Shown here: piece after piece, positions 42,491 to 50,008 of the stretch | Position numbering within the stretch: the first letter of the stretch is position 1 | Layout: every line of letters begins with the position of its first letter | NCBI GenBank assembly: GCA_014860805.1 | Contig: JACZJB010000033.1 | Coordinates: 1-58,660 of the forward strand | Reading direction: 5' to 3' | From: Anaerolineales bacterium | Lineage (GTDB): Bacteria > Chloroflexota > Anaerolineae > Anaerolineales > Villigracilaceae | Length of the DNA stretch: 58,660 bases | Position numbers and translations under genes: made by a program | Notes under the pieces: generated by a model | What the model was told of the DNA's origin: nothing | Seen by the model: only the letters and a program-made list of their open reading frames with translations | The model's database searches: none

Positions 42491-43483
42491 ATGTCTTCTG
42501 AATTGATCCTTGTTATTATTTTGGCGTTAATTTTTGAGTTTATCAATGGGATGCGCGATTCAAGCAATATTGTGGCTACCATGATCTCATCCCGGGCGTT
42601 TCGCCCAAACACTGCGCTGGGTGTGACGGCCGTTGCAGAGTTTCTCGGTCCGTTCCTCTTTGGCGTGACTGTGGCGAAAACGGTCGGCGGCGATATTGTT
42701 GATGCGCATTTGTTGACTCTGGATGCCCTCGTTGCTTGTTTGCTGGGCGCGATTGCTTGGAACATGGTCACCTGGTATTTTGGAATTCCAAGCAGCTCAT
42801 CGCACGCATTGATCGGCGGTTTGATCGGCGTGGTTATTTTTACTGCCAGTGCCAGCGTGATCAACCTCAATGCGATTTATAAAGTGTTGGTCGGCCTGTT
42901 TTTGTCGCCATTGGCGGGTTTCGTTGTTGGTTTCTTCATATTGCGATTGATTTACTTTTTCGCCCAAAACGCATCCCCAAACATCAACGAATTTTTCAAA
43001 CGCGCCCAGTTGTTTACGGCAGTCGGCCTTGCATTCAGCCACGGAACGAACGATGCGCAAAAGACAATGGGTATTATCACGCTAAGTTTATTGATCGGAG
43101 GCGTGCTGGGCGATTTTACAGTCCCGTTTTGGGTGATCGCTGCCAGCGCTTCGACCATGGCGCTTGGAACTGCTCTGGGTGGCTGGAGATTGATCCGCAC
43201 CTTGGGCGGTAAATTCTACAAGATTCGCCCTGTGCACAGTTTTGCCACTCAGATGGCATCCGCATTTGTGATCCTTACGGCTTCTTTTGGAGGAGCGCCT
43301 GTCAGCACCACGCAGGTTGTAAGTTCTGCCATTGTTGGCATCGGTTCTTCCGAGCGATTTGGAAAAGTGCGCTGGACGGTGGTAAGCGACATTCTCGTAG
43401 CCTGGGCGATTACGATCCCGGTCAGTGGATTGATCTCAGTGGGCATCTATTGGCTTATTGTCAATGTCCTGCGGAGCGGATAG
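42491..43483 (+). CDS. PiT-family inorganic phosphate transporter
   Basis: 330 residues from ATG 42491, with AAGG at 42482-42485; a GTG two codons upstream is possible. About ten helices are seen. The two family signatures are NGMRDSSNIVATMISSRA (about 19-36) and SHGTNDAQKTMGII (about 180-193), with GGAPVSTTQVVSSAIVGIG towards the end. PiT moves phosphate as a metal complex or with protons. With the DUF47 partner and several phosphatases and kinases near, it may handle phosphate released by the island. A promoter for the ABC operon follows. Confidence 0.93.
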   Translation: MSSELILVIILALIFEFINGMRDSSNIVATMISSRAFRPNTALGVTAVAEFLGPFLFGVTVAKTVGGDIVDAHLLTLDALVACLLGAIAWNMVTWYFGIPSSSSHALIGGLIGVVIFTASASVINLNAIYKVLVGLFLSPLAGFVVGFFILRLIYFFAQNASPNINEFFKRAQLFTAVGLAFSHGTNDAQKTMGIITLSLLIGGVLGDFTVPFWVIAASASTMALGTALGGWRLIRTLGGKFYKIRPVHSFATQMASAFVILTASFGGAPVSTTQVVSSAIVGIGSSERFGKVRWTVVSDILVAWAITIPVSGLISVGIYWLIVNVLRSG

Positions 43484-43523
43484 CTGCACGTTTTTTTATT
43501 TGGTCATTCATTCAAAGCCCTGT

Positions 43524-43552
43524 TTGACTTTGAATATTGATAATGCTAAAAT
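43524..43552 (+). promoter_or_regulatory. Promoter of the ABC-importer operon
   Basis: TTGACT (43524-43529) and TAAAAT (43547-43552) each match consensus at 5 of 6, with a 17-base spacer. AAACGTTT (43556-43563) within TTAAACGTTTGTTAA lies at the start site and could be an operator. Confidence 0.7.
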
Positions 43553-43654
43553 GTTAAACGTTTGTTAAGAGATTGGAGGTGCAAGAACGAGAGAGATAGT
43601 AAAGATCGTATCATTTGTCGTATCAAACTAACATCAAATAGGAGATAGAGAGAA

Positions 43655-44833
43655 ATGCGTACAAACAAGCTTGCTTATTATTTGCTCTCCATGTTCGTAA
43701 TTGCAGCAACCCTGTTGTCTGCTTGCGGCGGCGGTACTGCTCCAGAAGCCCCCGCTATGACCGAAGCCCCTGCGATGACAGATGCCCCTGCTGCCGCTAC
43801 GGAAGCGCCTGCCGCTGACCCGATGGCTGAGCTCGTTGCTGCCGCACAAGCCGAAGGCATGCTCACCACAATTGCCCTTCCTCATGACTGGTGCAATTAT
43901 GGCGGCGTAATTGAAGCCTTCAAGGCAAAATACCCCGGTATTGAAGTCAACGAATTGAACCCCGACGCCGGTTCGGCGGACGAAATCGAAGCCATCAAGG
44001 CCAACAAGGATAATAAAGGTCCCCAGGCTCCCGATGTCATCGACGTTGGTTTCGCGTTCGGTTCATCCTCCAAGGCTGAGGGCTTGATCCAGCCCTACAA
44101 GGTGTCCACATGGGACTCCATTCCCGACGATGCCAAGGATCCCGAAGGCTATTGGTACGGTGATTACTACGGCGTATTGGCTTTCCTCGTGAATACCGAT
44201 GTCCAGCCGGATGTTCCGCAAGATTGGGCCGACTTACTTGATCCGAAATACAAGGGTCAGGTTGCTCTCTCTGGCGATCCCCGCGCCTCCAATCAGGCGA
44301 TCCAGTCTGTGTTTGCTGCTGCACTTGCCAATGGTGGTTCTCTTGACAATGCTCAGCCCGGCCTTGATTACTTTGCTCAAATGAACGCTGCTGGCAACCT
44401 CATCCCGTTAATTGCTAACAACGGTCTTGTCGCCACCGGCGAAATCCCCATCCGCATCACCTGGGACTATAACGCACTTGCTGCCATCGATACCTTCGAA
44501 GGCAATCCCAACGCCACAGTTGTAGTTCCTGCTACCGGCCGCTTTGCTGGTGTATATGTTCAGGCGATTAGCGCTTATGCTCCGCACCCCAATGCTGCAA
44601 AGCTGTGGATGGAATTCCTCTATTCTGACGAAGGTCAGACCCTGTGGATGGAAGGCTATTGCCACCCGATTCGCGAAGCAGATATGCGCGAACGCGGCGT
44701 GATTCCTCAGGAACTTTTGGACAAACTTCCCGACGTCACTGGCGCTGTATTCCCGACTCTTGACCAGCTCAACGCTGCCAAGGATTTGATCACCGCCAAC
44801 TGGGATGCTGCCGTCGGCGCGGATGTCAAGTAA
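43655..44833 (+). CDS. ABC importer substrate-binding lipoprotein (family 1, PotD/PhnS/iron type)
   Basis: 392 residues. The signal peptide ends in lipobox LLSAC (Cys23 or 24). An Ala/Pro/Thr linker follows (about 28-55), with the APAMTEAPAMTDAP repeat. The rest is a cluster D-type binding protein; LTTIALPHDWCNYGGVIEAF and YGVLAFLVNTD are typical of polyamine, iron(III) and 2-aminoethylphosphonate binders. It captures the ligand outside the membrane for the permeases encoded next. The ligand cannot be fixed from sequence. A strong hairpin separates it from the permease genes. Confidence 0.9.
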   Translation: MRTNKLAYYLLSMFVIAATLLSACGGGTAPEAPAMTEAPAMTDAPAAATEAPAADPMAELVAAAQAEGMLTTIALPHDWCNYGGVIEAFKAKYPGIEVNELNPDAGSADEIEAIKANKDNKGPQAPDVIDVGFAFGSSSKAEGLIQPYKVSTWDSIPDDAKDPEGYWYGDYYGVLAFLVNTDVQPDVPQDWADLLDPKYKGQVALSGDPRASNQAIQSVFAAALANGGSLDNAQPGLDYFAQMNAAGNLIPLIANNGLVATGEIPIRITWDYNALAAIDTFEGNPNATVVVPATGRFAGVYVQAISAYAPHPNAAKLWMEFLYSDEGQTLWMEGYCHPIREADMRERGVIPQELLDKLPDVTGAVFPTLDQLNAAKDLITANWDAAVGADVK

Positions 44834-44853
44834 CAACTGATTTGAAGTAAAAA

Positions 44854-44887
44854 TGGTGAGACCCCGCCGAAAGACGGGGTCTCACCA
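44854..44887 (+). other. Hairpin between binding-protein and permease genes
   Basis: TGGTGAGACCCCG (44854-44866) and CGGGGTCTCACCA (44875-44887) form a 13-bp stem. No T-run follows, so it is not a classical terminator. It probably stabilises the binding-protein message and lets less of the permease message be made, as in malE-malF. Confidence 0.75.
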
Positions 44888-44916
44888 CAGCAAGGCAGGT
44901 TTAGAGGATTAATATT

Positions 44917-45807
44917 ATGGCTCAAACTGCTGTTAAGCCCGTTAAATTGGTGTCTGTGCCCACAAATTGGAAGACTTGGCTTGGGGTGGTTCCATTTTTC
45001 CTTTTTGCTGTTTTATTTCTGTTTCTGCCCTCATTGAGGTTGTTCACTGCAAGCTTTACCAGCCCTGAAGGTACCTTCACTTTTGACAATATCATTCAGC
45101 TTGTTTCAGCCCCCTTCATCGTTAATGCATATAAACTAAGTATCCAGATCAGTGCAGTTACCGCACTTGGGGGCGGCATCCTTGGTTTTCTAATGGCATA
45201 TTCTGTGACAGTAGGCGGTCTTCCGAAGCCTCTTCGGTCAGCGCTGATCACTTTCTCAGGCGTGGCATCCAACTTCGCCGGTGTTCCTCTGGCATTCGCA
45301 TTTGTTGCAACTCTTGGACGCCAGGGATTTATCACTCATATACTACGAGATTATTTTGGGCTAAGCATTTACGACGCGGGGTTTAATTTGTATAGCTTTG
45401 CGGGTTTGAGTCTGGTCTATATGTATTTTCAATTCCCATTGATGGTGTTGATCATGGCTCCAGCCCTGGATGGATTGAAACGTGAATGGCGCGAGGCAGC
45501 GGAGAATCTTGGCGCAAGCACCACACAGTACTGGCTAAAAGTGGCTTTGCCTGTTCTGTTACCCTCCATTCTTGGTGCAATGATCCTGCTGTTTGGAAAT
45601 GCGTTCGGCGCTTATGCCACAGCGTATGCACTTACGGGTGGGCGTATCGGCATCGTCACGATCCAGATCGGCGCGCAGATCCGAGGCGACGTTTTGTACA
45701 ATCCCGGCCTTGGGTATGCAATGGCGATCGGCATGGTAGTCATTATGGCAATTTCACTGGCTGGTTATTCCTGGCTTCAGGCAAAGACCGAAAGGTGGCT
45801 GAAATGA
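44917..45807 (+). CDS. ABC importer permease 1
   Basis: 296 residues with six hydrophobic helices. The EAA loop (EWREAAENLGASTTQYWLKVALP) is at about 189-211 and contacts the ATPase. This is the PotB-type position in polyamine/iron/aminophosphonate importers. GAGGATTAATATT precedes the ATG. The end overlaps the next gene in ATGA (45804-45807), so the two permeases are made together. Confidence 0.9.
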   Translation: MAQTAVKPVKLVSVPTNWKTWLGVVPFFLFAVLFLFLPSLRLFTASFTSPEGTFTFDNIIQLVSAPFIVNAYKLSIQISAVTALGGGILGFLMAYSVTVGGLPKPLRSALITFSGVASNFAGVPLAFAFVATLGRQGFITHILRDYFGLSIYDAGFNLYSFAGLSLVYMYFQFPLMVLIMAPALDGLKREWREAAENLGASTTQYWLKVALPVLLPSILGAMILLFGNAFGAYATAYALTGGRIGIVTIQIGAQIRGDVLYNPGLGYAMAIGMVVIMAISLAGYSWLQAKTERWLK

Positions 45808-46634
45808 GTTTTTTATCCCGCTTGCGAAGAGTTCCATTTTGGAGTTGGATCTGGTTTCTTGTTGGAGCGTTGTATTTTATATTGCCCCTCTTTGCGACAT
45901 TTGAATTTTCCCTCACGTGGGATCCAGCCATTCCGTTTAAGGCATATCAAAGGTCATTTGCAGATAATAAGTTTTGGGAGACTTTTATTTATTCGAACGT
46001 CCTGGCTGTTGCCACCATCATTTTTAGTATTGTATTGATTGTGCCAACCGCATATTGGATACGTCTGCGCCTTCCGCAGGCACGTCGTATCGTCGAATTC
46101 ATCACATTGATGCCTTTTGTCGTTCCGGCGATCATCCTTGTCTTTGGCTTGATTCGAATCTATAGCACTCCGTTCTCTATCCCGTTTACCGATATTGTCT
46201 TTATGCAACCCCTTACTAATTTTAAGGCAGGTACCAATATTTTGATCGTATCGGGATACATGGTGCTTGCCATGCCCTATATGTATCGTTCAGTGGATAC
46301 CGGGATGCGTACTGTGGACATTCGCACTTTGACTGAGGCGGCTCAAAGCCTCGGCGCGAATTGGTTTGTCATCATTAGCAGGGTCATACTCCCAAACATT
46401 CGCTCCGCATTGTTGAGCGGCGCTTTGCTTACCTTTGCCATTGTCGTTGGAGAAGTAACCCTTGCCTCTTTTCTGGGCGTGAATGCGTTTGGCCCTTATC
46501 TGTTCCTGTTGGGACAGCATCGTGCCTATGAACCTGCGGCGCTTTCTTTTTTCAGTTTCCTGCTCACATGGCTTGCCATGGGCTTGATCCAACTTGTGTC
46601 TGGCGGCCAAGGGCAAGCCGCTGGCGCGCATTAA
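45804..46634 (+). CDS. ABC importer permease 2
   Basis: 276 residues from the ATG at 45804; a longer open frame runs back into the first permease gene but is not used. Six helices are seen, and the EAA loop LTEAAQSLGANWFVIISRVILP lies at about 174-195. It forms the transmembrane pore with permease 1, in the PotC-type position. The ATPase gene starts 21 bases later. Confidence 0.9.
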   Translation: MSFLSRLRRVPFWSWIWFLVGALYFILPLFATFEFSLTWDPAIPFKAYQRSFADNKFWETFIYSNVLAVATIIFSIVLIVPTAYWIRLRLPQARRIVEFITLMPFVVPAIILVFGLIRIYSTPFSIPFTDIVFMQPLTNFKAGTNILIVSGYMVLAMPYMYRSVDTGMRTVDIRTLTEAAQSLGANWFVIISRVILPNIRSALLSGALLTFAIVVGEVTLASFLGVNAFGPYLFLLGQHRAYEPAALSFFSFLLTWLAMGLIQLVSGGQGQAAGAH

Positions 46635-46655
46635 ACCATACACGGAGAATTCCCA

Positions 46656-47717
46656 ATGTCTTATTTGTCCCTTTCGAATATTACAAAACAATTTGGCGAT
46701 ACAGTCGTGGTGGATGATTTCAGCTTGGATGTTGAAAAAGGCGAGTTTGTTTCCTTCCTGGGACCGTCCGGTTGCGGAAAAACAACCACTTTGCGTATGG
46801 TGGCGGGATTTGAGATGCCCACAGCTGGCAGAATCACATTGGACGGTGCGGATATCACCGAAAAAGCGCCCAATCAGCGTAACGTCGGCATGATATTCCA
46901 ATCCTATGCATTGTTTCCAAACATGACTGTTGCACAGAATATCGGCTTTGGATTGGGTGTTCGCAAGGAACCCAAGGAAATGATTTCTCAGCGTGTTGAA
47001 GAAATGATCAGCCTTATTAATCTTGAAAACCACGCCAATAAATACCCATACCAACTTTCGGGCGGGCAGCAACAGCGTGTCTCTCTGGCGCGCGCGCTTG
47101 CCATTCATCCACAAGTTCTTTTATTGGACGAGCCGCTCTCTGCGCTGGATGCAAAGATCCGCGTCTCCCTGCGTGCCGAGATCCGTGCCATTCAGAAAAA
47201 ATTGGGCATCACCGCTATTTTTGTTACTCATGATCAGGAAGAGGCATTGTCCATTTCCGACCGTATCGTGGTCATGAACGCTGGCTTGATGGAACAAGTG
47301 GGAACACCTTTCGAAATATATAATTTTCCCCAGACGCAATTTGTGGCTAATTTTGTTGGTTCACTCAACACTGCCAATGCCGAGGTTTCGGATCCTGTGA
47401 AGGGGCTTCTGAACGTAGACGGTGTGCAATTCATTACGGCTTCTGACATTAAGTCAAGGAAGAAGGGTGATGCGATTCGTGTGTCTGTCCGCCCTGAGCG
47501 TTTCAGCTTTGCATTTGAAGAGAAAAAGGAAAATGTGCTCGATTGCACTATTGAAAACATCACTTTCCTTGGGTCGGTTGTGCGCATCCAGGTGAAGATT
47601 GGCGAAGCCAAATTCAATATGGATACCTTCAACAACCCCTTCCTCGACCTTCCAAAGATCGGCTCCAAAGAACAGGTGACCTGTTCAAGAGAAGCTGTCC
47701 TTGTATTGGATGAATAG
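46656..47717 (+). CDS. ABC importer ATPase (PotA/FbpC/PhnT type)
   Basis: 353 residues. Walker A GPSGCGKTT is at about 36-44, the Q-loop is MIFQSYALFP, the signature LSGGQQQR, Walker B LLLDEPLSALD and the switch His is in FVTHDQEEA. A TOBE-like regulatory domain (about 245-350) follows. This is the MalK/PotA subfamily, whose hydrolysis of ATP drives import. Its sequence does not distinguish polyamine, iron or aminophosphonate systems. A terminator hairpin follows, yet the hydrolase gene behind it is only 63 bases away. Confidence 0.93.
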   Translation: MSYLSLSNITKQFGDTVVVDDFSLDVEKGEFVSFLGPSGCGKTTTLRMVAGFEMPTAGRITLDGADITEKAPNQRNVGMIFQSYALFPNMTVAQNIGFGLGVRKEPKEMISQRVEEMISLINLENHANKYPYQLSGGQQQRVSLARALAIHPQVLLLDEPLSALDAKIRVSLRAEIRAIQKKLGITAIFVTHDQEEALSISDRIVVMNAGLMEQVGTPFEIYNFPQTQFVANFVGSLNTANAEVSDPVKGLLNVDGVQFITASDIKSRKKGDAIRVSVRPERFSFAFEEKKENVLDCTIENITFLGSVVRIQVKIGEAKFNMDTFNNPFLDLPKIGSKEQVTCSREAVLVLDE

Positions 47718-47733
47718 CGGCTTGAATTAAACC

Positions 47734-47768
47734 AAAAACGGTTCGACGAATTTTGTCGAACCGTTTTT
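47734..47768 (+). terminator. Terminator of the ABC operon
   Basis: AAAAACGGTTCGAC (47734-47747) and GTCGAACCGTTTTT (47755-47768) form a 14-bp stem around a 7-base loop, with a T-run at the end. Read-through into the next gene is possible. Confidence 0.85.
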
Positions 47769-47780
47769 CTTTGAGGTGAG

Positions 47781-48596
47781 ATGAATAAGGTAATTCTCGT
47801 TCTTTCAGACGCCCTGCGTTTTGATGTAGCCAAGGACAATATGGGTTTTTTAGGACACCTTGTCGAGAAGCAACAAGCCAGTCTTTATAAAATAAAGGGC
47901 GAACTTCCGAGCATGTCGCGCCCCATGTATGAAACGATTCATACAGGATTATCATCAAGCGAACATGGAATCGTTGCAAACTCGATTGTCAGGCTTTCCA
48001 ACAAACCAAATATCTTTCAAGCCGTGAAAAAGGCTGGTAAAGTCACGGCAGCCGCGGCATATTACTGGTATTCTGAATTATATAATCGCGCTCCCTATAA
48101 TCCCATTGACGATAAAGAAACTGACGATGAGTCGCTGAACATTCAGCACGGACGTTTCTATACCGAAGACGAATACCCGGATATCGAGCTTATCAACAGC
48201 GCGGCGCATTTGGTCCGCAAGTATGCGCCTGATTATCTTTTGCTTCATCCAATGGGCATGGACTATCACGGTGAAACATACGGTTCCGACACGAAGGAAT
48301 ATCGAAACCATGCCGTCTATCAAGATTCAAAGCTCGCGCCGTTTCTTCTGGAATGGCGCGAGCTTGGTTATACGGTTTTTGTCACTGGCGACCATGGCAT
48401 AAACAAAGACGGCGCGCACGGCGGGTCAGCACTTGAGCAGCGCACCGTGCCATTTTTTGTGATTCAGCCGTCAGCGAAGGGAAGAGGCGAAGTGGATGAA
48501 ACAGTCTCGCATTTGCAAGTCGCACCCACGATCCTCAACTTGTTGGAAATTCCGATCCCGGAAACGATGAAACAAAAGCCGTTATCCCTTCGATAA
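47781..48596 (+). CDS. Alkaline-phosphatase-superfamily hydrolase (phosphodiesterase/phosphonate hydrolase type)
   Basis: 271 residues, no signal peptide, so cytosolic. The metal-binding Asp is in VLVLSDALRFD-like VILVLSDALRFD (residues 4-15), and the nucleophile Ser/Thr region is LPSMSRPMYETIHTG. Further ligands lie in MDYHGE, VTGDHGIN and GAHGGS. This is the nucleotide pyrophosphatase/phosphonoacetate hydrolase group. Such hydrolases often accompany ABC importers of phosphate esters or phosphonates, so it may cleave the imported ligand. GAGGTGAG precedes the start. Its stop is 2 bases from the stop of the convergent PfpI-like gene. Confidence 0.82.
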   Translation: MNKVILVLSDALRFDVAKDNMGFLGHLVEKQQASLYKIKGELPSMSRPMYETIHTGLSSSEHGIVANSIVRLSNKPNIFQAVKKAGKVTAAAAYYWYSELYNRAPYNPIDDKETDDESLNIQHGRFYTEDEYPDIELINSAAHLVRKYAPDYLLLHPMGMDYHGETYGSDTKEYRNHAVYQDSKLAPFLLEWRELGYTVFVTGDHGINKDGAHGGSALEQRTVPFFVIQPSAKGRGEVDETVSHLQVAPTILNLLEIPIPETMKQKPLSLR

Positions 48597-48597
48597 A

Positions 48598-48612
48598 CTC
48601 AGGACAAGCCTT
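48598..48612 (-). repeat. Dispersed 15-bp repeat, copy 2
   Basis: CTCAGGACAAGCCTT is the exact reverse complement of 5212-5226. On the minus strand it supplies the last codons and TGA stop of the PfpI-like gene. Confidence 0.5.
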
Positions 48613-49129
48613 CGACTAGTGCCTTGACCAGCTCGCGATTGAAATCAGGGATATCCGCCACAACCCGCCCCCAGACCTGATTGCCCTCGCGAAAAGCAGG
48701 TTCATCCACCCAGACCCCGCCTGCATTGACGAGGTCATCCTTAATGCCTGTTGAGCCTGTGACTCGCTGGCCTTTTTTGATGATGCCTGCAGAGATGGCA
48801 GTGGAACCGCCGTGACAAATAATGCCAATGATCTTGTTGGCGTCATTCATTTTCTTCACCAGATTTTTTACATCCGCATATCTGCGCAGTTTATCCGGCG
48901 CCCAGCCGCCCGGAATGACAAGTGCAAAAAGTTCATCTGCATTAAGGGATTCGATCAATGTATCCGGGGTAATCGTCAAGCCATTTTTTCCCTTTACAGA
49001 TTTCAGGTCAAAGCCGGCAGAGAGGACCTGCGCGCCTTCCTCTTGAAGACGCATCATGGGCACAAAATATTCGTAATCTTCCACACCTTCCGCAACCAGC
49101 ATTGCAATTTTTTTACCTAGTAAACGCAT
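48599..49129 (-). CDS. DJ-1/PfpI-family protein
   Basis: 176 residues from the ATG at 49129 (GAGGTG just upstream); a longer frame to 49234 has no RBS. The family features are GKKIAMLVAEGVEDYE at the start, VIPGGWAPDKLR, and the nucleophile elbow IGIICHGGSTAI with Cys near residue 106. Members act as glyoxalases, deglycases, chaperones or peptidases, so the precise reaction is open. The last codons (VEGLS then stop) come from a dispersed repeat, suggesting the original C-terminus was rewritten. Confidence 0.87.
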   Translation of the reverse strand: MRLLGKKIAMLVAEGVEDYEYFVPMMRLQEEGAQVLSAGFDLKSVKGKNGLTITPDTLIESLNADELFALVIPGGWAPDKLRRYADVKNLVKKMNDANKIIGIICHGGSTAISAGIIKKGQRVTGSTGIKDDLVNAGGVWVDEPAFREGNQVWGRVVADIPDFNRELVKALVEGLS

Positions 49130-49227
49130 GGCACACCTCTTTTCTTCTGTGGGGGAATTGATAGGATCCCTTTTATTATAAGAGATAGGCGGCTTATTTT
49201 CCCGGACGAAAAGAAGAGTATTAACCC

Positions 49228-49255
49228 TTGACAAAATAAATTCATTAGGTAAAAT
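49228..49255 (+). promoter_or_regulatory. Consensus promoter of the HTH regulator gene
   Basis: TTGACA (49228-49233) is perfect; TAAAAT (49250-49255) matches at 5 of 6; the spacer is 16 bases. The predicted leader is about 38 bases. Confidence 0.75.
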
Positions 49256-49299
49256 ATCATTTGTCGTTAAAAAATATTTTTATGATAAAGGATAATAAA

Positions 49300-49920
49300 A
49301 TGACCGGGAAGAAGAATACTCGCTCTCCCTTTCTAGTTCGTGACCTGGAAACGCTGCGTGCCGTTTCGGACCCGCTGCGGATGCAAATTGTAGAACTAGT
49401 GCTGAATGAGAAACAAACAGTAAAGCAGGTTGCCGAGAAACTGGGTCTTGCCCCCAGCAAGTTGTATTACCACTTCAATGCATTGGAGAAAATGGGGTTG
49501 ATCAAAGTGATGGAAACCCGCATGGTTGCCAATATGCTGGAAAAATCCTTTCAGGCAGCGGCAAGCTCGATTGATGTTGACCCGTCTTTGCTGAATCTCT
49601 CCACAGATGAGGGGAAGGAAAACATCCAGGCCGTATTGACTTCGACGATTGATGGGACGCGGGATGACATTATTCGCAGCCTGCAAGCCCGTCAATTTCA
49701 ACTGGAGCAGGGGGCGGAGGAACAGCCGCGTCGTTTCATTTTGAACCGCGTCATTAGCCGCGTTTCGGAGGAACGGATCAAAGAGTTCCAGGACAGACTG
49801 ACTGCTTTAATACAGGAGTTTGATCATGAGGAAAAACTGCCGCGTAGAAAAGGTTTGCAAGCCTACGCATTGACGGTTGCTTTTTATCCAAGTTTTTATT
49901 TTGAAACTCCGTCAAAGTAA
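49300..49920 (+). CDS. ArsR-like winged-helix transcriptional regulator
   Basis: 206 residues from ATG 49300, where AAGGA (49288-49292) is well spaced; an ATG at 49282 and a TTG at 49261 are less likely. The N-terminal winged helix (about 10-85) has VSDPLRMQIVELVLNEKQTVKQVAEKLGLAPSKLYYHFNALEKMGLI, split at about 22 and 47. The C-terminal half is helical with no recognised ligand site. It is encoded 88 bases before the MFS transporter gene and probably controls it. Confidence 0.85.
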   Translation: MTGKKNTRSPFLVRDLETLRAVSDPLRMQIVELVLNEKQTVKQVAEKLGLAPSKLYYHFNALEKMGLIKVMETRMVANMLEKSFQAAASSIDVDPSLLNLSTDEGKENIQAVLTSTIDGTRDDIIRSLQARQFQLEQGAEEQPRRFILNRVISRVSEERIKEFQDRLTALIQEFDHEEKLPRRKGLQAYALTVAFYPSFYFETPSK

Positions 49921-49961
49921 TTTGAACTTGCAATTCATGAAATGGAACAGGCAAAAGTAAC

Positions 49962-49995
49962 AAATTATTAATGTTTATTGCTTGTGCAATAATTT
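49962..49995. promoter_or_regulatory. Candidate operator upstream of the MFS gene
   Basis: AAATTATT (49962-49969) and AATAATTT (49988-49995) are complementary, enclosing a second inverted repeat ATTGC-TTGT-GCAAT (49977-49990). The nested symmetry just before the MFS RBS fits a binding site for the neighbouring regulator. Confidence 0.45.
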
Positions 49996-50008
49996 AGAGG
50001 AGAGAGTT

